From assembly GCA_021107345.1 (NCBI GenBank), contig JAIOSX010000013.1, forward strand, positions 1 through 8,885: DNA of 8,885 nucleotides, given 5' to 3'. Position 1 is the first letter of the stretch, and every line of letters starts with the position of its first letter. Shown here in pieces: positions 1 through 6,312 of the stretch. The stretch comes from Candidatus Aegiribacteria sp. (GTDB lineage: Bacteria; Fermentibacterota; Fermentibacteria; Fermentibacterales; Fermentibacteraceae). Both the position numbers and the translations under genes were made by a program. The notes beneath the pieces were generated by a model, which saw nothing but the letters and a program-made list of their open reading frames with translations, made no database searches and was not told the DNA's origin.

Positions 1-2
1 CA

Positions 3-263
3 TCTATACAGAGTATGATGGTGGACGGTACAGGTAGGCTGTGGGTGAAGGGTGGTGGAGTGGATACACTCTACAATGTCTTCAGCGAGACCGGATAGTA
101 CCTGCACGATTGCACGCTGATCATGCCCGACTGGCAGGATATTGTCAGTTGGTCGGTTCAGATCGGCCCCTACGGTATTGTTGCCAGTACTAACAACCCC
201 GAGCAGTATCCTGTTGTTTACATGCTTGAGGAAGTGGAAGAAGTGGTTCCTTTGTCCGAATGA
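3..263 (+). pseudogene. 3' end of a 6-bladed beta-propeller-like protein, interrupted by an amber codon
   Basis: Only the C-terminal end is present; the gene begins before the window. The frame starting at base 3 reads a propeller-like blade, with DGTGRLWVKGG followed by LYNVFSETG, then an in-frame TAG at 96-98, then YLHDCTLIMPDW and about 50 more sensible residues to a TGA at 261-263. The 'RLWV...YNVF..TG-x-YL' pattern is typical of the last blades of TolB/6-bladed-propeller proteins common in FCB bacteria. The residue expected at the stop is usually charged (often Glu), so GAG to TAG is one possible single change. The reading on both sides stays in the same frame, so this is a nonsense change and not a frameshift. 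It could be a decayed gene, a sequencing error close to the window edge, or read-through. The family call rests on a short stretch and is moderate. Confidence 0.5.
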
Positions 264-280
264 AAGTTCATAGGTATATA
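252..280 (+). promoter_or_regulatory. possible sigma-70-type promoter upstream of the glycosyltransferase
   Basis: TTGTCC at 252-257 and TATATA at 275-280 are separated by 17 bases, each matching four of six positions of the bacterial consensus; an overlapping TATAAA lies at 277-282. It sits at the end of the propeller frame and would give a leader of about 100 bases before the glycosyltransferase start at 392. The rest of the 264-391 gap shows no gene, only short palindromes around 330-340. Promoter consensus in this lineage is unknown, so this is a weak guess. Confidence 0.2.
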
Positions 281-378
281 AATGGATAGTCTGATGGTTA
301 ATTGTCCGGAAATTCTTTTTGTTAGATTCATGCATGATCAACTTGCTGTCGATATGCCCCTTATCGTGGTCTGAGTAC

Positions 379-385
379 AGGAGAG
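379..385 (+). promoter_or_regulatory. ribosome binding site fixing a TTG start
   Basis: AGGAGAG lies 6 bases before the TTG at 392. It supports that TTG as the start of the glycosyltransferase, since no ATG or GTG in frame is nearby upstream and the protein begins with the usual GT-B opening (MRIVQIINGLQTGGAE). Confidence 0.7.
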
Positions 386-391
386 ATAGTA

Positions 392-1486
392 TTGAGAATC
401 GTACAGATAATTAATGGACTTCAGACCGGAGGAGCTGAGAAGCTGGTAAAGGATTATCATCTTCGATACCTGTCTCGAGGAGAAGAAAGCACAGTCATCT
501 CACTGACTGGAGCGAAGCTGGGATGGTTGACTGAGAAGGTATTTTCACTGGGATTGTCGTCTCCGTACGATCCCCGAACCGTATTGAGACTTGCCGCTGC
601 AGTCGCGGAAACAGGTCTTGATAAGGCTGACATCATTCATGTTCATCTTTTCCCTGCCCAGATAGTAACATGCCTGGTTCACCAGAGCAGGGATCTTCCC
701 GGACATCTGATTACCACTGAGCATAAGACCCACAACAGAAGGAGGGGAACACTTTTAGGCAAGCTTACCGACAGGTATTCATACAGTATCTATCAGCGGA
801 TAATTTGCGTCAGTGAAGGTGCTTCGGACAAGCTGCGGGCATGGATGCCAGATGTTTCAGGGAAGCTCAGAGTCATATACAACGGAATCGATCTCGACCG
901 GTTCAGTCCTGTAGATTCAAAAAAACTGGATGATGATTTTACAATTGTTTCCGTTGGAAGTCTTACTCCCCAGAAGAACTATTTCACCGCCATCAGGGTT
1001 TTCTCTGAGCTTTCAGCTAGAGGTCATTCGAACCTGAGGTATCTGATCGCGGGAAGCGGAAAACTTGAAAGCAAATTGAGAACAACAGTGGAGAGCCTGG
1101 GTGTTTCAGGTAATGTTGAGCTGCTTGGAAATGTTTCTGATATTCCTGTATTTCTTCAGAAGGCGGATCTGTTTTTCATGCCGTCCTCATGGGAAGGTTT
1201 CGGAATAGCAGCGGTTGAGGCTATGGCTTCGGGAATTCCCGTGATAGCTTCTGATGTTCAGGGAATCAGGGAGGTGGTGGGGAGTGACAGCAGCTGCGGC
1301 CTGCTGGTTGATGCCGATTCAGTAAGTGAAATGGCCGATGCCGTTGAATATCTTTTAGCTGAAAAAGGCAGGGCAAGAGAAATGAGTGGAAATGCCATCA
1401 AAAGAGCATCACTTTTCAGCATTGAAAAAACCGTTGATGAGCATCTTAATGTATACAGCGATGTTCTCAATGAAGGAACAGAATGA
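392..1486 (+). CDS. GT-B glycosyltransferase, family 4-like
   Basis: A 364-residue cytosolic or membrane-associated glycosyltransferase, probably moving a sugar from a nucleotide-sugar donor onto a polysaccharide or lipid-linked acceptor. The N-terminal Rossmann domain opens with MRIVQIINGLQTGGAEKLV, where GGAE at 13-16 is the usual acceptor-side glycine loop. HVH is at 83-85 and NGIDLDRF at 164-171. The C-terminal domain has the SLTPQKNY stretch at 190-197, GSGKLE at 221-226 and the donor-binding E-x7-E motif in SWEGFGIAAVEAMA (Glu268 and Glu276), then GIPVIASD. These are hallmarks of Pfam Glyco_transf_4 plus Glycos_transf_1, and the length is normal for the family. Translation starts at TTG with a good ribosome binding site. 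The stop overlaps the following acetyltransferase by 4 bases (ATGA), so the two are probably co-translated; that pairing suggests surface glycan synthesis. The exact donor and acceptor cannot be read from sequence. Confidence 0.93.
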   Translation: MRIVQIINGLQTGGAEKLVKDYHLRYLSRGEESTVISLTGAKLGWLTEKVFSLGLSSPYDPRTVLRLAAAVAETGLDKADIIHVHLFPAQIVTCLVHQSRDLPGHLITTEHKTHNRRRGTLLGKLTDRYSYSIYQRIICVSEGASDKLRAWMPDVSGKLRVIYNGIDLDRFSPVDSKKLDDDFTIVSVGSLTPQKNYFTAIRVFSELSARGHSNLRYLIAGSGKLESKLRTTVESLGVSGNVELLGNVSDIPVFLQKADLFFMPSSWEGFGIAAVEAMASGIPVIASDVQGIREVVGSDSSCGLLVDADSVSEMADAVEYLLAEKGRAREMSGNAIKRASLFSIEKTVDEHLNVYSDVLNEGTE

Positions 1487-1929
1487 AAATAGAACTCATG
1501 GAAGCAGATGATTACCTCTCACTGATTCAACTGTGGAACAGTTTTACAGGTACTACCATGACAGGCGCTGACAGCCCGGAGGGATTCGCGGACTTCCTCA
1601 GGAACAACGGGGACTACTGCTTCGTTGCCGTTATGAATGACAGAATAGTTGGTTCTGTAATGGCCGGTAACGATTCAAGAAGAGGATATATTTATCATCT
1701 GGCAGTGGATGAATCGCAGCAGGGAAAAGGAACCGGCATGAAACTCATGACTGCTTCCGAGAATGCGTTAATTAATGATGGAATAGAGAAAGCCCACCTG
1801 TTCATATACACTGACAATACAGCAATAGAGTTTTATGAGAAGACAGGCTGGCACAGGCGCAGTGATATTACGGTTATGAGTAAGGTGCTGATAGGGGACA
1901 AATACATGGGTACGCGGAGGGAAGAGTAA
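1483..1929 (+). CDS. GNAT-family N-acetyltransferase
   Basis: A 148-residue single-domain acetyltransferase that uses acetyl-CoA. Motif A is clear: YHLAVDES at 71-78 forms beta-4, followed by the pyrophosphate-binding loop QGKGTG (Gln80 to Gly85, pattern Q/R-x-x-G-x-G). The C-terminal part has NTAIEFYEKTGW (112-123), the usual FYEKxGF-type motif B. The layout, with LW near residue 18, VAVMNDRIVGSVMAG at 48-62 and then RRGYIYHLAV, resembles the YpeA-like group of GNAT proteins, but that sub-family call is only by eye. The ATG lies inside the stop of the glycosyltransferase (ATGA), with AAGGAA at 1473-1478 as ribosome binding site, so it is probably translationally coupled to it. It may acetylate a sugar intermediate of the same pathway or a protein N-terminus; the substrate is unknown. 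Confidence 0.9.
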   Translation: MKIELMEADDYLSLIQLWNSFTGTTMTGADSPEGFADFLRNNGDYCFVAVMNDRIVGSVMAGNDSRRGYIYHLAVDESQQGKGTGMKLMTASENALINDGIEKAHLFIYTDNTAIEFYEKTGWHRRSDITVMSKVLIGDKYMGTRREE

Positions 1930-1942
1930 CGATCTTCCTTTT
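1920..1942 (+). terminator. weak intrinsic terminator candidate after the GNAT gene
   Basis: GGAAGA at 1920-1925 pairs perfectly with TCTTCC at 1933-1938 across a 7-base loop, and TTTT then a pyrimidine-rich run (TTTTCTCTCTTCTT) follows. The stem is short and starts within the last codons of the GNAT gene, with the stop codon in the loop. It would separate the glycosyltransferase-GNAT pair from the next gene. The 82-base gap 1930-2011 holds nothing else recognisable apart from the ribosome binding site of the next gene. Confidence 0.4.
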
Positions 1943-2011
1943 CTCTCTTCTTGTTGGCATAATAAGCCATTGAAGTATTGTATTTTGAATGAATGAGAGG
2001 GGAGCTTCGGA

Positions 2012-3178
2012 ATGATGATTTCTCTTTTTGTGACTGTACTGGCTCTGCTTCAACCTGTTATTGAAATATCAGATGTACAGGACAGACCAAATGACGCCGG
2101 AGACGGTCTGCATATCTATCTGACAACGCACGAGAATACTGACAACCTTCTTTCATTATTGATTTACAGAAAGGAAGTCAGCCAGCCTGACAGCTGCTGG
2201 CGGCTCATACTGACAGAACTGATACCCATTGTTGATGACTTCATCGTTGATGGATATGATCCTGATTACGTTATAGAACCGGGAGTTGAGTACCTGTTCA
2301 GGCCTGCTACCGTTACCGTAGCGGGAGATACACTGATGGGAGAGATATTCGTTTCCCCGGTGGTTTCAAGGGGTGAATACTTCAATACCGGCGAAGTTTC
2401 CGTATTTGTCGCCGGTATGCTTTTCATTCTTATGATATTTTATTACTTCGGAAAAGCTCAAAGGGGTCAGCAGATGTATCTCAGGCCCATAGCCGGTATA
2501 GAGGCCATCGATGAGGCAATTGGAAGGGCAACGGAGATGGGGAAACCTATCCTGTACGTCCCCGGTCTTTCCACCATTTCGGATGTTGCCACCATTGCAA
2601 GTCTTACCATACTTGGCAGAGTGGCCAGAAAAGTAGCTGAATACCAGACAACCCTGATGGTTCCGAACTGCGACCCGATAGTCTATACCGTGGCCACTGA
2701 AACAGTAAAGCAGGCTTACCTTGAAGCCGGCAGACCGGATGCATACAATGAAGATTCCGTATTTTTCATGACGACCAGCCAGTTCGCTTTTGTTGCGGGA
2801 GTCAACGGCATAATGATGAGGGAAAGACCTGCGACCAATTTTTACCTCGGGATGTTCTGGGCCGAGTCACTTCTTCTTGCCGAGACCGGGTCGCTTTCCG
2901 GAGCGATCCAGATCGCTGGTACCGACGCCGTGACCCAGCTTCCCTTTTTCATTACAACGTGCGACTATACTCTCATAGGAGAGGAGCTGTACGCTGCAAG
3001 CGCCTACCTGGGACGCGAGCCCAGGCAGCTTGGAGCAGTCAAGGGCCAGGATGCCTGCAAAGCTATCGTTATGGCTCTCATCACTCTGGGGACGATTCTC
3101 AGTATTGTATACATGATTACCGGAAATGACAGTTTCATGTTCCTCAGGGAGATGCTGCTTTCCGGAGGAGCGGGCTGA
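2012..3178 (+). CDS. Membrane protein resembling the DUF6754 family
   Basis: A 388-residue protein of unknown function. Residues 1-18 look like a signal peptide or anchor (MMISLFVTVLALLQPVIE). Residues 20-127 are an extracytoplasmic, beta-rich, fibronectin-III-like stretch (many alternating hydrophobics, YRKE, EPGVEYLFR). A transmembrane helix spans about 129-147 (VFVAGMLFILMIFYYFG). A conserved-looking soluble domain follows at 150-345, with RPIAGIEAIDEAIGRATEMG at 158-177, then GKPILYVPGL and TIASLTILGRVARKVAEY. A second transmembrane helix lies at about 350-370. The 150-345 domain matches my memory of DUF6754 proteins; this is recognition by eye, not a search result. The start is set by GAGAGGGGAG at 1995-2004, 7 bases before ATG (an adjacent ATG at 2015 is equally possible). 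It overlaps the ribosome binding site of the next GNAT gene, so the two probably form one transcript. No catalytic motif is evident. Confidence 0.75.
   Translation: MMISLFVTVLALLQPVIEISDVQDRPNDAGDGLHIYLTTHENTDNLLSLLIYRKEVSQPDSCWRLILTELIPIVDDFIVDGYDPDYVIEPGVEYLFRPATVTVAGDTLMGEIFVSPVVSRGEYFNTGEVSVFVAGMLFILMIFYYFGKAQRGQQMYLRPIAGIEAIDEAIGRATEMGKPILYVPGLSTISDVATIASLTILGRVARKVAEYQTTLMVPNCDPIVYTVATETVKQAYLEAGRPDAYNEDSVFFMTTSQFAFVAGVNGIMMRERPATNFYLGMFWAESLLLAETGSLSGAIQIAGTDAVTQLPFFITTCDYTLIGEELYAASAYLGREPRQLGAVKGQDACKAIVMALITLGTILSIVYMITGNDSFMFLREMLLSGGAG
3164..3170 (+). promoter_or_regulatory. strong ribosome binding site deciding a TTG start
   Basis: GGAGGAG is followed after 9 bases by TTG at 3180, just past the stop of the DUF6754-like gene. 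The same frame is open back to an ATG at 3126, but that start would overlap the upstream gene by 53 bases, has no comparable site, and adds 18 low-complexity residues not expected in the family. Confidence 0.75.
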
Positions 3179-3179
3179 T

Positions 3180-3638
3180 TTGCCTGATCTTCTGGTTCCG
3201 CTTTACGATCTGCCGGCTGCCCCGGAACTGGATGGTTTGTGGGTCGGAAGACCGCTCTCTCACCAGGCACCCTCTGTCCTGTCGTTTATCAGGGATAATT
3301 TCAGCAATGGCTGGAAGGCGGAAGCCGGGGCTGCTTTCGGATCCGTACCCCCCACCATAATCGTTGCCGCAAATAGAGCATCCGGCGAGCTGGCCGGTTT
3401 CTGCTGCTGGGACTGTACCGCGAAAGGATTTCTGGGACCCATAGGTGTTCATGACGGCTTTCGCGGAAAAGGTGTCGGGAAGGCAGTTGTAATTGCTGTA
3501 CTTCATAGTATGAATGAGGCTGGCTACGGTTACGCTGTCATAGGTGCCGCCGGACCTGTTGAATTCTTCCGGAGGATTTGCGATGCCAGGATCATTGAAG
3601 GCAGTACTCCGGGAATATACGGCAATCCAATAACTTAA
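3180..3638 (+). CDS. GNAT-family N-acetyltransferase
   Basis: A 152-residue acetyl-CoA-dependent acetyltransferase, counted from the TTG at 3180. The CoA pyrophosphate loop is FRGKGVGKAV, with Arg95-x-x-Gly98-x-Gly100, preceded by the beta-4 strand FLGPIGV. YGYAVIGAAGPVEFF (106-120) and EGSTPGIY near the C-terminus match a known sub-group of bacterial GNAT proteins in which 'GP-x-EFY' replaces the usual 'FYEK' motif and the chain ends in 'STPGIY'; that match is from memory. The N-terminal 50 residues include the variable acceptor side (WVGRPLSHQAPSVLSFI). It starts 1 base after the stop of the DUF6754-like gene, so it is probably translated by coupling with it. It ends 8 bases from the convergent barrel gene. 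It is unrelated in detail to the other GNAT at 1483-1929, so this is not a recent duplication. Substrate unknown. Confidence 0.88.
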   Translation: MPDLLVPLYDLPAAPELDGLWVGRPLSHQAPSVLSFIRDNFSNGWKAEAGAAFGSVPPTIIVAANRASGELAGFCCWDCTAKGFLGPIGVHDGFRGKGVGKAVVIAVLHSMNEAGYGYAVIGAAGPVEFFRRICDARIIEGSTPGIYGNPIT

Positions 3639-3646
3639 CCCTGCCT

Positions 3647-5065
3647 TTACCAGTTGTAGATGATTTCAAGGAATGATGAGAACTCCGATGAAGACTCACC
3701 TGAGACATGATTTTGGTTCCTTACCCACTCATTTCCAACGTTTCCGTGAATTTCAAGAAAATCCAGAGGATACCATCCGAGGTGCAGCTCTGCGCCGGTA
3801 ATGTACTCCACTGTTCCTGAAGGGAAAGTGCTGCTGGTGGAGGCCGAATCAGGCCAGCCCTCTGTAACGGTTCCCTCTCCATGTCTTGTGTGGTCCAGGG
3901 TGATCTCGCCCAGAAGGGGCCAGGCGGCTGACGTTCCGAGGGACAGTGTTACCCTGTCAGCGTCAGGACCCAGCTCCGAGCCGATTATCTCTCCGTGATG
4001 CAGGTAGTAGTTACAGAGTCTCCGCTGGCTGTAAACGTACCTGTCAATTCTGGTATACTCGATCACGGTTCCTAGATCAAGCGAGTTGAAGCACGCGGAC
4101 AATCCTGCCGTCCAGCCGAGCTTGTTGGGTCTTTCGCCGATATTCTCGTACTGGATATCGTCGATAAGGAGTTCACCGTAGGCTTCAATGCCTCTGAAAG
4201 GTTTCCACGATACGTCGAAGCTGAAAAACGCGTTGTCATCCAAACGTTCATTCCACTGCACGGGATACCAGGGAATGACAGGGTTCATGTACGCGAAATC
4301 AAGTCCTTCAGCCTTGAAGAGAATAGATTCGCAGAGACCTATCCGAAGGTTTTCCCGCGGAGAAATATCCAGCCTGTGAGTGGTAAGGTATGTACCGGAA
4401 TCGCTGTTTATTGTGGATGTAAATCCGGTGAATTTCAATGTGTTCCACAGATTGAACTGAACTTTCAGCATATCAAGAGGGGGACTGTTATCCGAGATCA
4501 GTAGTTGAGTGTACCTGCCCGGGCCCCATTTCTGGGGTATTCTTCCGAAACTGAGCGAAACGGTCTCGATATCCCATCGGAGATAGCCCCAGTCCACATA
4601 GAGGTGCCTTCCTTTCTCCATGCCTTCGTGGTATGGGGAGAAGTAATCGGGGGGACTCTCGTCGGAACCTGCCCAGATTGAGAGCCTTTCATCGAGATAG
4701 AGCCCCGGAAGGATATCGGCAAAAATCCTCGCTGTGGTCCCGGTTCTGGTCTCGAAACTGTCGGAATTATATAGCACCTCCCCGGCAACCGTTCCTGTCA
4801 GTGATAATGCAGATCTTTCCTGCCGGGATCCAGTTGGAGAACCGCTTCTGTTGAAAAGGAATCTCTCGATACTTCCCAGGGAACCTGTTAATGTATCGTC
4901 ATTATTAAGGAAGTGGGAATCCACAAGCGGAAATGTTCCGGGCAGCATAGCTTCCGACTCTGTTTCCAGCATGTAAATCCACCAGTTGAGAGGATCCTGA
5001 AGGGGCAGTCCCGCCTGCTGGACCGTTCCTATTAATAGTCCCGTCGCTATCACAGCTGCCGTCAT
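3647..5065 (-). CDS. Wzi-like outer-membrane beta-barrel (capsule assembly family)
   Basis: A 472-residue predicted outer-membrane protein. The N-terminus (MTAAVIATGLLIGTVQQAG) looks like a signal peptide with an Ala/Gln-rich cleavage region, though it lacks the usual Lys/Arg before the hydrophobic core. The best family marker is FGRIPQKWGPGRY (183-195), followed by LLISDNSPPLDML (188-200), which matches the 'GR-x-x-x-x-WGPG...LLLSDNAPP-x-D' block of the Caps_assemb_Wzi family. The remainder is alternating hydrophobic and polar strands rich in Tyr and Trp, and the chain ends in FLEIIYNW, an aromatic-ended last strand as expected for barrel insertion. In E. coli, Wzi binds capsule at the cell surface; here only a general barrel role is safe. 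It starts 2 bases after the RlmD-like gene, with AGGAAGG lying in that gene's last codons (5073-5079), so it is the last gene of the operon. It converges on the GNAT gene with an 8-base gap. Confidence 0.8.
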   Translation of the reverse strand: MTAAVIATGLLIGTVQQAGLPLQDPLNWWIYMLETESEAMLPGTFPLVDSHFLNNDDTLTGSLGSIERFLFNRSGSPTGSRQERSALSLTGTVAGEVLYNSDSFETRTGTTARIFADILPGLYLDERLSIWAGSDESPPDYFSPYHEGMEKGRHLYVDWGYLRWDIETVSLSFGRIPQKWGPGRYTQLLISDNSPPLDMLKVQFNLWNTLKFTGFTSTINSDSGTYLTTHRLDISPRENLRIGLCESILFKAEGLDFAYMNPVIPWYPVQWNERLDDNAFFSFDVSWKPFRGIEAYGELLIDDIQYENIGERPNKLGWTAGLSACFNSLDLGTVIEYTRIDRYVYSQRRLCNYYLHHGEIIGSELGPDADRVTLSLGTSAAWPLLGEITLDHTRHGEGTVTEGWPDSASTSSTFPSGTVEYITGAELHLGWYPLDFLEIHGNVGNEWVRNQNHVSGESSSEFSSFLEIIYNW

Positions 5066-5067
5066 TT

Positions 5068-6312
5068 CTATTCCTTCCTTCTCAATGTAACCACTGTCTC
5101 CACATGATCCGTCTGTGGAAACATATCAACAGGTTGTATTTCAGCAACAGCCCAGCTGCCATCACATATCTCCTTAAGATCCCTTGCCAGTGAGAAGGGG
5201 TTGCAGCTTACATAGACAATCCTCTTTGCGATGGCTCTTCGCAGAAGGCGTGATACCCTGATTCCCAGACCGGCTCGCGGAGGATCGACTATAATGGTAT
5301 CCCAGATCTGTTTCGCCCGTATGGTACTCAGCAGGAAATGTCTCGTTCTGCCAGTCAGAAAGTCAATCCCCTTGATTCCAGAGAGTTCGGCAGCCTCTTT
5401 TCCGGATGCGGATGAATCAGGATTAAGTTCGACAGAGGTTACCTCAGCCCCCTCTGAAGCCAGAGGAAGAGCGAAGGTTCCGCAGCCTCCGTAAAGGTCA
5501 AGGATCTTACGGTCCTCTCCACATAAGCCTGTTACAATGGAGATGATAATTTCAGCGCAGCCTGTATTCACCTGGAAGAACGTACCCGGCCTCACCGGAT
5601 AGGTAAAACCGCCCGCGATTTCATGGAATGCCGATCCTGGTGGGTCAATCTTCCAGTCATTCCCATCTTTCCATGCGATGATATCCGAATCACATCCGTG
5701 GGTAATACCGTGAGCTGAGGGACCTGAAAATTCGAGCATGGCTTTACCCGTTTTCTCAGATGCTCTTACCGACACTCTCCTGTTACCATCCAGCTGTTCC
5801 TCAAGAAGTCTTTCGAATGCCCTCTGCCCCCTTTTATTCAGCAGCGGGCAGCCATCGACAGGCATAATGTTTCCCCTGAAGCGGTGAAGACCAGGTTTCC
5901 CGTTCACAATATCAAAGGAAACACGGTTCCGGTAGCCATTTATAGCAGGCGATGGAATAACTTCATTCATCAGTTCATCAGAATAAACGATACCGGCTCT
6001 CCCAAGTGCCTTTTCTACCCAGTTCCGCTTCCAGAAAAGTTGCCTTGAATACATCAGGTTCTGGAGGGAGCAGCCGCCGCATTCACCGAAACAGCTGCAG
6101 AACGGATCAGTTCTGTGGGGCGATATCTCAAGGATTTCCACCAGATCCGCCTCGATAAGGTTCTTCCTGACCTTTTCCGTTCTGCATTTGACTGTTTCTC
6201 CGGGGAGGGCTCCGCGGACGAATACGGTTTTTCCACTCCGGCCGGAGGATATTCCTCCTACTCTGTTCCCCAGAGCGGTTATCTCAACAGTGATCTCTTC
6301 CGGGGCAATCAT
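5068..6312 (-). CDS. rlmD: 23S rRNA uracil-C5 methyltransferase, RlmD/RumA-type
   Basis: A 414-residue S-adenosylmethionine-dependent enzyme that methylates carbon 5 of a uridine in RNA, most likely 23S rRNA. Residues 5-60 form a TRAM RNA-binding domain. Four cysteines for a [4Fe-4S] cluster are in place: Cys72, Cys78 and Cys81 in FCSCFGECGGCSLQ, and Cys155 in DGCPLL. The methyltransferase core shows FFQVN at 245-249, SAM motif I ILDLYGGCGTF (270-280), DPPRAG (343-348), the catalytic Cys370 in VYVSCNP, and DHVET (402-406), whose Glu404 is the expected general base. The length is normal. The family also holds RlmC, RlmCD and TrmA; the complete cluster fits RlmD/RumA, but the target uridine cannot be read from sequence, so treat the symbol as provisional. 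Its ATG overlaps the tgt stop by one base (TGATG) and its own ribosome binding site is weak, which implies coupling to tgt. It ends in TAG, followed one codon later by TGA. Confidence 0.92.
   Translation of the reverse strand: MIAPEEITVEITALGNRVGGISSGRSGKTVFVRGALPGETVKCRTEKVRKNLIEADLVEILEISPHRTDPFCSCFGECGGCSLQNLMYSRQLFWKRNWVEKALGRAGIVYSDELMNEVIPSPAINGYRNRVSFDIVNGKPGLHRFRGNIMPVDGCPLLNKRGQRAFERLLEEQLDGNRRVSVRASEKTGKAMLEFSGPSAHGITHGCDSDIIAWKDGNDWKIDPPGSAFHEIAGGFTYPVRPGTFFQVNTGCAEIIISIVTGLCGEDRKILDLYGGCGTFALPLASEGAEVTSVELNPDSSASGKEAAELSGIKGIDFLTGRTRHFLLSTIRAKQIWDTIIVDPPRAGLGIRVSRLLRRAIAKRIVYVSCNPFSLARDLKEICDGSWAVAEIQPVDMFPQTDHVETVVTLRRKE

Noticed and set aside
3126..3179. An ATG start giving an 18-residue longer second GNAT protein
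   Set aside because: It overlaps the upstream gene by 53 bases without a good ribosome binding site, while TTG at 3180 has GGAGGAG at ideal spacing.
3598..3647. Inverted repeat AAGGCAG ... CTGCCTT at the end of the second GNAT gene, as a terminator
   Set aside because: Only 7 base pairs with a loop of about 36 bases and no T-run after it; likely chance.
4498..4976. Small open frames on both strands inside the barrel gene
   Set aside because: Composition and the absence of start signals mark them as out-of-frame readings of the barrel gene.
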